Positions 57,501 through 64,000 of a DNA stretch of 64,000 bases are shown here, in pieces. Made by a program: the position numbers and the translations under genes. Position 1 is the first letter of the stretch. The number at the start of each line of letters is the position of its first letter. Origin of the DNA: Nonomuraea sediminis (GTDB lineage: Bacteria; Actinomycetota; Actinomycetes; Streptosporangiales; Streptosporangiaceae); contig NZ_JAHDTI010000001.1 in assembly GCF_018531495.1 (NCBI RefSeq), positions 1,364,001 through 1,428,000 of the forward strand, written 5' to 3'. The notes below the pieces were generated by a model. The model made no database searches, was not told the DNA's origin, and saw nothing but the letters and a program-made list of their open reading frames with translations.

Positions 57501-58107
57501 TGAAGTAGCCGCCGAGCGCCGAGGGGAAGCGCGGGTCGACGGCCCGGTTCGGCGTCCTTGCCGTCGTCGCGCGGGTGCCGTCCACGTAGAGGGTGTTGAA
57601 GGGGGTGCCGGTGCCGACGTTGGTCTTGTACACGCGTCCGGCGGCGCTCGCGGGCAGGGCCGCGTCACTGCCGGTGGCGGCGGTGACGAGGTTCCAGGCG
57701 GAGGTGATCGGGTTGCCGCCGACGAACCTCGCCGAGCCGACGGCGCTGCCGGGCGCGTTCCGGTAGATCACCTGGAAGCCGCCGGTTCCGGAGTCGGCGT
57801 CGGTGAACTCCACCGGTGCGGGGGTGTAGTAGGTGCCGGGGCCGATGTTGACCACGATGTCGCCGGTCTGCGTGCCACCGGCCCGGAGGCTGTTCACCAT
57901 CTGCCGTGCGTGGTTGAGCGTGGCGAACGGGTGCTGCTGGTCACCGGCATTGGTGTCGCTGCCCGGTGTCGTCGGATCGTTGGGCGGGGCGACCCAGAAA
58001 GTCGTCTGGGTCGCTGCCTGGGCCACGGGGTGACCCGGGACCATGCCGACGAGCACGAACAGCCCGAGTAAGCCGGCCGTGCCACGGCGTAAGCGGAACG
58101 TCGTCAT
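54589..58107 (-). CDS. Secreted right-handed beta-helix protein with LamG-like, CBM32-type and fascin-like domains
   Basis: A 1172-residue exported protein; signal peptide at about residues 1-31 (to AQAA). Residues 35-700 form a parallel beta-helix (NASRITVTNAHIKNAGMFGV, GGVNVEGGYPG, TVTNSLIHDVG repeats), the fold of polysaccharide lyases and some glycosidases. About 705-900 is LamG-like (FQDAFESGLDLTKWTYRGA). About 915-1040 is an F5/8-type CBM32 (SSFPASNATDGNPATRWSSQ). About 1050-1172 holds three fascin-like trefoil repeats (VVLRAHANGAYVTAASGGAS and copies, each with a (V/I)GxW ending). It presumably binds and cuts a plant or microbial glycan outside the cell, feeding the ABC permeases upstream. 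Confidence 0.87.
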   Translation of the reverse strand: MTTFRLRRGTAGLLGLFVLVGMVPGHPVAQAATQTTFWVAPPNDPTTPGSDTNAGDQQHPFATLNHARQMVNSLRAGGTQTGDIVVNIGPGTYYTPAPVEFTDADSGTGGFQVIYRNAPGSAVGSARFVGGNPITSAWNLVTAATGSDAALPASAAGRVYKTNVGTGTPFNTLYVDGTRATTARTPNRAVDPRFPSALGGYFNATGGGMTSLVYSATDLPTTSASIKGLTGAQQAGQLDAQLVAWDYGKAWMTDTIPLGSVTTSTRTFAFKAVAGHPELNRPKYPMASGSRYFVQGNLGFLDAPGEYYYNKTTGDLYYYPVNGADPNQQSIVVPTTESILRVAGASRTNQASNITFDGLAFEGTDFPDYYSYGWNWGDAGAGMGTYPPEAAGATLPSYSESTERVEFQTGNIVMTNASRITVTNAHIKNAGMFGVELYLGVDHVTVSNSLIEATGHGGVNVEGGYPGTGGDASGNGYTTDNTVTNSLIHDVGQLVGQTAGITINNATATTVSNNEIYNSPRRGLFIMGGWPRNTGTATPNDKGYNRMTDLYAHHNVFTRNYLHDLQQDGGDDGGFFCAMLYRGTDGATANRVNTIDQMLIDDVGANPSMADYAPNDLNLDMGCSGFTISNLKAVNPQNFNAELMTIEQYSDVISLTNTNIDYGSAVNQLATFDDTKMDYANIGLTASFPSGYRPQVTTPVPPSNVYFQDAFESGLDLTKWTYRGAAPQISTEFIAEGVLGGKRSLQLDSDNSPSGAKPVLVRDFGQPLQRIVTVDFFDRQSSVLATYNSGVPRPTTVRSFARADDGQRVVGLGVDTAVSSTAYVLQNGSTQTATTVPRTYGWHRFTWDYTGGTGATVSIDGTVVGTVGGLAGVSRLELGNADGKGITFYDRVSVHGGTGTGTAPALPGPSIDLAQNAPATASTVETSSFPASNATDGNPATRWSSQYADPTWLQVDLGSVKTFNRVVLAWEAAYGKDYQIQTSNDGTTWTTVATRTGGSGGTDTLSGFTAGGRYVRMYGTARGTSWGYSLYSLQVYDDGAAKTGVVLRAHANGAYVTAASGGASALIANSSSVGQWSVFDVIDKGNGDIALRAHANGKYVCADNGGASPLIANRTAVGPWETYKLIRNADGSVSLKSLSNDRYVTAADAGASPLIANRTAIGPWEEFDLVAV

Positions 58108-58182
58108 TGCCGAGGACTCCTCATCACTGGTGCCGACGATGTGCTGGACCGGGGCGGCGTCGGCGGCCGGATCCCGTTCGCA

Positions 58183-58956
58183 TCAGCGCCCGTCCCGCCG
58201 CCACTGCTCGTATTCGGCGCGGGTGGCCTGGGTCAGCGGGTAGTAGTCGCTCAGCCGTGCGCCCTCGTCAATCCGCCGGCGGCTGAACACCTCCCACTCC
58301 TCGTGGTCGCGGGCCTCGGCGACGACCGCGGCAGCCTTGCCCGCCGGGACGACCACGGCGCCGTCGTCGTCGGCGACGACCAGGTCACCGGGGAGGCACA
58401 ACACGCCGCCGACCGCGACGGGGACGTCGTAGGCCCACGGAAAGAGCTCGGATTGGGAGGCGTAGTGCGGGGTCGTGCCCCGGCACCAGATCGGGACGCC
58501 GAGCTGCCGGACGCGTGGCGCGTCGCGGATGTAGCCGTCGACGACGATCCCGGCGCCGCCCTTACGTTGGAAGTAGCGGACCAGCATGTCCCCGAAGCAC
58601 CCGGAGAAGGGGCTGCCGAAGGCCTGCACGACCAGGACGTCGCCGGGTTCGACGACCTCGAGCACCTCCCACAGGGCGGTGTGTTTCTCCACGTCCTCCT
58701 GCCCCAGTCCGGTCGCCACGTCTTCGCGTTGGGGCATGAACTGGAGCGTCCGCGCGACCCCGGTGACGCGGTGTCCGTCGACGAGCGGGACGGGCCCCTG
58801 TACGAAGGTGCGGCGGATGCCGTCCGCGTGCAGCTTCGCGCAGGCCGTGGCGGAACTGACCCGGGCTAGTTCGGCGACCAGGGCCGGGTCGGGCGTTGCG
58901 GGGCGCGTGCCGCGCACCGGGATGGGCCACGCGGCGTCGGCCGGATGGGTGTTCAC
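58183..58956 (-). CDS. RraA-like/HMG-aldolase-family protein
   Basis: A 257-residue protein of the RraA-like (former DlpA/MenG-like) family. LARVSSATACAKLHADGIRR opens the fold, and the metal/pyruvate-site segments are GDVLVVQAFGSPFSGCFGDM and VDGYIRDAPRVRQLGVPIWC, with the conserved G-x-R-D. Many members are aldolases or decarboxylases for oxo-acids in sugar-acid catabolism. The start overlaps the upstream stop (ATGA). In this operon a sugar-acid aldolase role fits better than RNase E inhibition. Confidence 0.85.
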   Translation of the reverse strand: MNTHPADAAWPIPVRGTRPATPDPALVAELARVSSATACAKLHADGIRRTFVQGPVPLVDGHRVTGVARTLQFMPQREDVATGLGQEDVEKHTALWEVLEVVEPGDVLVVQAFGSPFSGCFGDMLVRYFQRKGGAGIVVDGYIRDAPRVRQLGVPIWCRGTTPHYASQSELFPWAYDVPVAVGGVLCLPGDLVVADDDGAVVVPAGKAAAVVAEARDHEEWEVFSRRRIDEGARLSDYYPLTQATRAEYEQWRRDGR

Positions 58957-60932
58957 GCGTTGTTCTCCGAAGGTCTGATCGCGTCGAACGTCTGATGCCG
59001 CGGCGGGTAGGCACGCAGTGTCATGTCCAGTTCGAGGCGGATGGTGTGGGCCGGCGGCAGGGACACGACGAGCCTCGGGCCGTCGACGCTCTCGCTGAAC
59101 CGCTCTGCGGCGGGGGCGGGCAGCGCGTAGCCGAGCGGATCTCCGGGGTGGCTGTCTTCACGGCGGTCGTAGGTCACCCGGTCGATGCGGTGCTCGCCGA
59201 AGGCGCCCGCGCTGAGCCACAGCAGCCGGGGCCGGGTCGGGCTGAGGTTCACCAGGGTCACGTGCGTCGAGCGGTCGTCGAGGTGGTCGATCAGGGCCGC
59301 GACGTCCGGCGGCAGGCCCGGCCGGCCTGCTTCTGCGTCGCCGTAGCGCAGGCGCGCGTGCTGGAGCCCGCCGTTGTAGAGCACCTGCGGGGCGCCGGTG
59401 GTCAACTGCGTCAGGACTTCGGTGACCACCGGGTTCTTCCGCTGCCACCAGTGGATGTCCTCGACGTCCCGCTCGTCGTCGGCGGCGACGAGCGCCAGCC
59501 GGTGCGCCGCCTGGGCCGCCGCCATGGCCAGCGCTTCCTCCGGATAGCGCGGGTTGTCCCCGTTGAGGTAGGCCAGCCACGGCGCCTCGTGCCCGGCCTC
59601 CTCCTTGTCGCGGAACGCGCGCACCCGGGCCCAGTCGTACCCGCTGCGCGTACGGATGTCCCGCAGCACCTCGGCGTCGCCCTTCTCCATCGAGTACCAC
59701 CACAGCCACGTCGGGAACGCGGTCTGCATCGGCTGGAAGTCGAACCACCCCGACGGGCCGTGGCGGTGCGGGTACAGCATCACCGGGAGCTTCGCCTCGT
59801 CGGCGAGCCGCTCGGTCCAGGGCCGGCGCTGGCTCATCTCGGTCTCCGGCACCACGCCGGGGCGGCGTTGCTCCATCACCTGACGCAGCGGAAGCCGGGC
59901 GAGTTCCAGGAACCCGGCGTCGCCGCTCACGAAGGCCGCGTTCATGCCGCCGATCAGCGCGGCAGCGCCGACGGTGTGGTAGCCGTGCGGCCAGGTCCAC
60001 CCGTAATGCCCGCCGTACCAGCGGCCGTCGTGGTACTCGCCGACCTTTCCCGACAGCCCCACGTTGTCGGGGAAGACGCCGCCGAGGTCGCGGCTGCGGG
60101 AGAACCATCCGCTTACGTAGGTGGTGATCCACTCTGCGTAGGCGGCATCGTTGCCGTACAGCCAGGCGTTTGTCAGCAGGGACGTCGCGCACAGGTTGAT
60201 CGCGGTGTCGCCGCGGCCCAGGCGCTCTCGCATCGCCTGCCCCATGGTCCGCGCCTTGACGTCGTCGGCGAGGTCGTCCCACTCGGTGATGCCCGGCACG
60301 TCGTGCAGCGGCAACCCGTAGGGGTGGAAGATGTCCGCGTCGGGCGGGAAGGCGTCCATCTCCTCGCCGAGGCCGGGACGGGGTCCGTCGGCGCCGTTGT
60401 GCGGGGCCCTGATGATGTTCAGTTCGGCGTCGTAGTTCCCTTCCGGCGCCCCGGCCAGGTACAGACGGGCGAAACGCTCGGCCCGTTCCCGGAAGTCCGG
60501 ATCCCGCGGGTCGGCCGCGCAGATCCCGTAGAGGAACAGCAGCGACTCGCCCTGATGGAACCAGTCATAGCCGCGGTCGAACTCGTCCTTGAGCAGGCCG
60601 AGCTCGGTGAGCTGCGCGGTGACGCCGTTCCAATGGCGTTTGGCCGCGTCCAGTACATCGGAGGAGCCGCCGAGCAGGTACAGGGCGGGCCAGTTGAAGA
60701 AGGGTTCGTAGAAATCGTCCGCACCGTCCCGGCCCATCGGACGGTCGCGGTAGGCCAGCCGTCCGTCCGGCTCGCAGTAGCGGTGCTCGAAGACCCGCCA
60801 TGCCTCGTCGAGCACGTCGAACAACCGGCGCTGCGACACCGCCCAGGTCGGTGGGGATCCCAGCGGGACGGTCGCTGCGACGCGAACCTCCGCCCCGGAT
60901 CGCGGCTCCTCGACCGCCAGGTCGTCACCCAT
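58953..60932 (-). CDS. Large cytosolic protein, probable helical-toroid glycan-processing enzyme
   Basis: A 659-residue protein without signal peptide. The central part is rich in aromatic and acidic residues (YEPFFNWPALYLLGGSSDVL, WYGGHYGWTWPHGYHTVGAA, GWFDFQPMQTAFPTWLWWYS) with helix pairs suggesting an (alpha/alpha)-barrel as in unsaturated-glucuronyl hydrolases or heparinase-like lyases. The last 120 residues look like a beta-sandwich (STHVTLVNLSPTRPRLLWLS). The catalytic residues cannot be assigned. The location between RraA-like and Gfo/Idh genes supports an intracellular glycoside-cleaving role. Confidence 0.65.
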   Translation of the reverse strand: MGDDLAVEEPRSGAEVRVAATVPLGSPPTWAVSQRRLFDVLDEAWRVFEHRYCEPDGRLAYRDRPMGRDGADDFYEPFFNWPALYLLGGSSDVLDAAKRHWNGVTAQLTELGLLKDEFDRGYDWFHQGESLLFLYGICAADPRDPDFRERAERFARLYLAGAPEGNYDAELNIIRAPHNGADGPRPGLGEEMDAFPPDADIFHPYGLPLHDVPGITEWDDLADDVKARTMGQAMRERLGRGDTAINLCATSLLTNAWLYGNDAAYAEWITTYVSGWFSRSRDLGGVFPDNVGLSGKVGEYHDGRWYGGHYGWTWPHGYHTVGAAALIGGMNAAFVSGDAGFLELARLPLRQVMEQRRPGVVPETEMSQRRPWTERLADEAKLPVMLYPHRHGPSGWFDFQPMQTAFPTWLWWYSMEKGDAEVLRDIRTRSGYDWARVRAFRDKEEAGHEAPWLAYLNGDNPRYPEEALAMAAAQAAHRLALVAADDERDVEDIHWWQRKNPVVTEVLTQLTTGAPQVLYNGGLQHARLRYGDAEAGRPGLPPDVAALIDHLDDRSTHVTLVNLSPTRPRLLWLSAGAFGEHRIDRVTYDRREDSHPGDPLGYALPAPAAERFSESVDGPRLVVSLPPAHTIRLELDMTLRAYPPRHQTFDAIRPSENNA

Positions 60933-60997
60933 GTCTGATCAATGTCCTTTCACCATGCCGGGCAGTTCATTTCAGGAGCTCTCGCCGAACGCCTGAA

Positions 60998-62314
60998 TCA
61001 CGTCTCCGCCGGCAGTTCGATGACGGTCCCCGCGGCCCGCGCGCGTTCCGCGGCGAAGACGACCCGGTGGCTGGCCAGGCTCTCCTTCAGGCCGGACGGG
61101 ATGTCCCCGGCTGTGCCTTCGCGCAGTCCGCGGACGAATGCCTCCAGCAGCGCGCGGTCGCCTCCGCCGTGTCCGTCGGCGGCCGTGTGGCCCGTGCCGG
61201 TGTCGGAGTCGATCACCGTGGTCCGCTCCGACAGGAAGTCGAACAGCTCGAGGTATCGCCCGTCGCCGGTGATCTGACCCCGGGTGCCGAATACGCGGGT
61301 CTTGCGATTGGTGCCCTCGGCGAACGCCGTCAAGGTGAAGCTCACCGTCGCACCGCCGTCGAATTCCATCTGGACTGCCTGATGATCCACGACGTCGTTG
61401 TCGCTGGCGTAGACACACCGTCCGTACGGTCCGTGCGCCAGCGCGTCCTCGACCGCTTCGGCGGTGAGCTGGCCGGCCATCACCAGCGCGGTGTAGCCCT
61501 CGAAGGAGTCCGGGGCGGCGACGCCCCGGCGGTAGACCCGCGCGGCGGAGAAGGCGCAGTCCGGCTCGATCGAGCAGTCGACACACCGGTCGGCGGCGCC
61601 CTCGGGCCGGTTCGCGGCGTTGAAGTGCTTCAGGCTGCCGAACGAGGAGACCCGCTTCACCGGGCGGCCGATCAGGGCCATCAGCCAGTCGATGTCGTGA
61701 CAGGATTTCTGCAGAAGCAGCGGGCTGCTCTCGTCGGCGCGGCGCCAGTTGCCTCGCACGAACGAGTGGGCGAAGTGCGAGTGCCCGATCGGCTCCAGGT
61801 GCTCGATCGAGACGATCTCCCCGATCGCGCCGTCCGCGAGCAGCTTCTGCAGCGCGACGGTGTAGGGCGTGTAGCGGAGCACGTGGCACACCGCCGCGTG
61901 GACGCCGGCCGCCTCGACGGCCTCCAGGATCCTGACGCAGTCCTCCTCTGTGGTCGCCATCGGCTTCTCCAGGAGGATGTGGTAGCCGCGCTCGGCGAAG
62001 GCCAGGACGGCCTCCACGTGCTGGTGGTCGAGCAGGCTGACGACCACCATGTCGGCGAGCCGGGGCGCCGCGGCCAGGTCACGCCAGTCCTTGAAGACGT
62101 TGTCGGCGGGTACGTCGAACCGGGCGGCGAACCGTCCGCGCGCGATCGTGCGAGGTTCGGCCACCGCCACGACGCGCACCGGGCCGGACAGGCGGACCGC
62201 GGTGTCGGCGTAGGCGAAGCCGCGCGCCCCTCCGCCGGCCACCGCCATGGTCAGGACCCTGCCAGGCGAGTCGACGACATTGGTGAACTGCGAGCCGGAC
62301 ATGCTGTGGATCAT
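60998..62314 (-). CDS. Gfo/Idh/MocA-family oxidoreductase
   Basis: A 438-residue NAD(P)-dependent sugar oxidoreductase. The Rossmann opening is LTMAVAGGGARGFAYADTAV; EKPMATTEEDCVRILEAVEA holds the family EKP motif, with the lysine that helps catalysis; VNA-type C-terminal strands follow, as do four Cys in CVDCSIEPDC, an unusual metal-like cluster. ATG 62314 overlaps the permease stop (ATGA); ATG 62302 is an alternative. It oxidises or epimerises an imported sugar or inositol-like compound. Confidence 0.88.
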   Translation of the reverse strand: MIHSMSGSQFTNVVDSPGRVLTMAVAGGGARGFAYADTAVRLSGPVRVVAVAEPRTIARGRFAARFDVPADNVFKDWRDLAAAPRLADMVVVSLLDHQHVEAVLAFAERGYHILLEKPMATTEEDCVRILEAVEAAGVHAAVCHVLRYTPYTVALQKLLADGAIGEIVSIEHLEPIGHSHFAHSFVRGNWRRADESSPLLLQKSCHDIDWLMALIGRPVKRVSSFGSLKHFNAANRPEGAADRCVDCSIEPDCAFSAARVYRRGVAAPDSFEGYTALVMAGQLTAEAVEDALAHGPYGRCVYASDNDVVDHQAVQMEFDGGATVSFTLTAFAEGTNRKTRVFGTRGQITGDGRYLELFDFLSERTTVIDSDTGTGHTAADGHGGGDRALLEAFVRGLREGTAGDIPSGLKESLASHRVVFAAERARAAGTVIELPAET

Positions 62315-63144
62315 CCCTTCGTGGCCCCGCCGAGCAGGCCTTTGACGAAGTAGCGCTGGAAGAACAGGAACAGGATCAAGATCGGGATGGTGGACAGCAC
62401 CATGAACGCGAACACCGCTCCGAAGTCCGAGACGTGCTCGCTGATCTGGCGGTACATGCCGACGGTCACGGTGCTGCCGTTGGCCGGGCCCAGCACGATC
62501 AGCGGTGTGATGAAGTCGTTCCACACGCTGACCGCCGTGAAGATCAGGACGCTGGCCGCGGCGGGTCGCAGCAGGGGGAAGACGATGGACCAGAACGTCC
62601 GCAGCGGCCCGGCTCCGTCGAGGGCCGCGGCCTCCTCGAGATCCAGCGGGATGTTCTTGATGAAGCCCATGAACAGCAGGCAGCCGAACGGCAGGTTCGC
62701 CGCGACGTTGACCAGTACCAGGCCCAGAACCGTGCCCATCAGGTGCAGTTGCCCGAGCACCTCGGTGATCGGTTGGAGCGTGACGGCGCTGGGAATCATC
62801 AGGCCGGCCAGGATCAGGACAGCGATGAAACGGACGCCGCGGGTCTTGGTACGCACCAGGTAGTGCGCCAGCATCGCCGAGAAGATCGTGGAGAAGACCA
62901 CGGACAGGGCCGTGACCTGGACGCTGTTCAACAGTCCCGCCCAGAACAGGTGGTCGGTCCGGCCGGTGACGTTCCGGATGTTGTCCAGCGTCGGGTGCAG
63001 GGGAAGCGTTCCGGGGTGGGCGAAGATCTCCGTGCCCGGCTTGAAGGTGTTGGCCAGCACCAGGTAGACGGGCAGGATGAACACCGCCGTCACCGTCAGG
63101 GCCGTAAGGGTCCGCACGGGGCCGGTCCAGGTCCGCGTGGTCAC
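62311..63144 (-). CDS. Carbohydrate ABC transporter permease (MalG/CUT1-type)
   Basis: A 277-residue six-helix permease, GTG start at 63144 overlapping the previous stop (GTGA). The conserved EAA loop reads EEAAALDGAGPLRTFWSIVF. FILPVYLVLANTFKPGTEIF is the N-terminal CUT1 pattern. It pairs with the permease at 63141-64000. No ATPase is encoded nearby, as is common in actinomycetes that share MsiK; a solute-binding protein gene probably lies beyond the right edge. Confidence 0.93.
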   Translation of the reverse strand: MTTRTWTGPVRTLTALTVTAVFILPVYLVLANTFKPGTEIFAHPGTLPLHPTLDNIRNVTGRTDHLFWAGLLNSVQVTALSVVFSTIFSAMLAHYLVRTKTRGVRFIAVLILAGLMIPSAVTLQPITEVLGQLHLMGTVLGLVLVNVAANLPFGCLLFMGFIKNIPLDLEEAAALDGAGPLRTFWSIVFPLLRPAAASVLIFTAVSVWNDFITPLIVLGPANGSTVTVGMYRQISEHVSDFGAVFAFMVLSTIPILILFLFFQRYFVKGLLGGATKG

Positions 63145-64000
63145 AGTTCGACCTCCCGGCGGCGCAGCAGGCGGAGCGCGGCGAAGGAAACGGCCGCGAT
63201 CAGCACGAGCATCAGCGTGGCCTTGGCAGCGCCATATCCGATGTGCGCCCCGTCGATGCCGGTCGCGACGACGTCGAAGGCCAGGGTGGTGGTGGTGCCG
63301 ATGCCAGGGCCGCCGTTCGTCATGACCTTGACCTGGTCGTAGGCCTTGAATCCGCCGATCATGAGCAGGACGGTGCAGATGGTGACGGCCGGGGCGATCA
63401 TCGGCCAGGTGACCGCGCGGAAGCGGGTCACCGGGCCGGCGCCGTCGATGGCCGCGGCCTCCATCAGCTCCTGTGGGACGCCTTGCAGGCCCGCCAGGTA
63501 GATGACGACGCACAGGCCGAGCATCTGCCAGCACATGATCGAGGCGACGCTGTACAGTGCGATTCCCGGATCGGACAGCCACCCCGGCGGTTGCGCGACG
63601 CCCAGGCCGCGCAGGACAAGGTTGAGCAGTCCGTCATCGGTGATGATCGTCTCCCAGATGACGCTGACCACGACCGAGGACAGCACCACCGGGACGAAGA
63701 ACACCGCGCGCATCGCGTTGAAGGCCCAGCCGCGCCGGTCCAGCAGCTGCGCGATGGCCAGCCCGAGGACGTTCGGGACGATCGTGACGATCGCGGTGAG
63801 GATCAGCGTGTTCCGCAGGGTCTGGAGATACGCGGGGTCGGAGAACAGGTCACCGTAGTTCCGCAGGCCGACGAAGTGGGTCGCGGGGCGGAACCCGTTG
63901 CGGTCGGTGGTGCTCGTCCCGATGGCCATCACCATCGGGACGAGCACCAGGCCCACGTAGACAGCCGCGCCTGGCAGCGCGAACACCAGGAAGCGGTAGG
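63141..64000 (-). CDS. Carbohydrate ABC transporter permease (MalF/CUT1-type), partial at right edge
   Basis: The frame is open to the window end, with PYRFLVFALPGAAVYVGLVL as the visible start of the first helix, so a few N-terminal residues are outside. The EAA loop is MEAAAIDGAGPVTRFRAVTW. The third to sixth helices are complete and it ends RRREVEL. It forms the heterodimeric channel with the MalG-type protein and is the first gene of the visible operon. Confidence 0.9.
   Translation of the reverse strand, partial: YRFLVFALPGAAVYVGLVLVPMVMAIGTSTTDRNGFRPATHFVGLRNYGDLFSDPAYLQTLRNTLILTAIVTIVPNVLGLAIAQLLDRRGWAFNAMRAVFFVPVVLSSVVVSVIWETIITDDGLLNLVLRGLGVAQPPGWLSDPGIALYSVASIMCWQMLGLCVVIYLAGLQGVPQELMEAAAIDGAGPVTRFRAVTWPMIAPAVTICTVLLMIGGFKAYDQVKVMTNGGPGIGTTTTLAFDVVATGIDGAHIGYGAAKATLMLVLIAAVSFAALRLLRRREVEL

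Overview
The window reads as the chromosome of a very GC-rich, high-coding-density actinomycete. Supporting features are GTG starts, ATGA/GTGA stop-start overlaps, a DUF3073 gene, a SulP transporter, NarL-type two-component systems and rve-type IS remnants. A Streptosporangiales-like host (Nonomuraea/Streptosporangium type) is my guess, not something the sequence proves.

Region 1 (1-14.5 kb) is part of a specialised-metabolite cluster. On the minus strand, a hybrid synthetase with the order fatty-acyl-AMP-ligase/ACP/heterocyclisation/adenylation with inserted oxidase/PCP is coupled by an ATGA overlap to a polyketide synthase that runs off the left edge. The divergent plus-strand genes encode a methyltransferase, a flavin reductase, tryptophan 2,3-dioxygenase, a flavin-dependent tryptophan halogenase, two LuxR regulators with degenerate receivers, and kynureninase; a second methyltransferase lies on the minus strand between the regulators. 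Together they suggest that tryptophan is chlorinated and degraded to a (chloro)anthranilate starter, which is then joined to an azole-forming amino acid and extended by a PKS. No formamidase is visible.

Region 2 (14.6-21.5 kb) is housekeeping-like: a D,D-carboxypeptidase, acetyl-CoA synthetase, an ArsR regulator with a perfect palindrome upstream, a universal stress protein, a SulP transporter behind two tiny overlapping ORFs (one an ArsR fragment), and DUF3073.

Region 3 (21.5-34.4 kb) mixes intact and decaying genes. It holds a chromate-resistance locus with two frameshifted chrB pieces and a truncated chrA; a TCS whose kinase is broken; a secreted AttH/CrtC-like protein; a LysR/SDR pair; and an AAA ATPase/TPR gene pair with possible type VII secretion features.

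Region 4 (34.5-38.5 kb) is the wreck of an integrative element: a tRNA 3' fragment (attachment-site-like), an integrase tail, a frameshifted transposase, a prim-pol remnant, a PP-loop gene split by about 950 bp of foreign DNA, and a P450 tail.

Region 5 (38.8-45.7 kb) carries an operon for an exported copper type II monooxygenase-like lipoprotein, a Tat Rieske protein and an MMPL exporter. It is divergent from an intact paralogue of the broken TCS. Both TCS loci have a matching palindrome at the same distance upstream of the kinase gene.

Region 6 (45.7-53.7 kb) alternates IS debris with a small secreted protein and a redox-type cluster: ferredoxin, Cys-rich regulator, membrane protein and cupin, divergent from a DUF2249-like/cupin protein and a methyltransferase. 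Integrase-tail and att-like echoes lie near 52.8 kb.

Region 7 (53.7-64 kb, minus strand) is a carbohydrate-use operon: two sugar ABC permeases, a Gfo/Idh/MocA oxidoreductase, a large helical-barrel-type protein, an RraA-like protein, a secreted beta-helix/CBM/fascin-like protein, and an aldo/keto reductase truncated by an IS fragment. No CRISPR array, rRNA or intact tRNA was seen.
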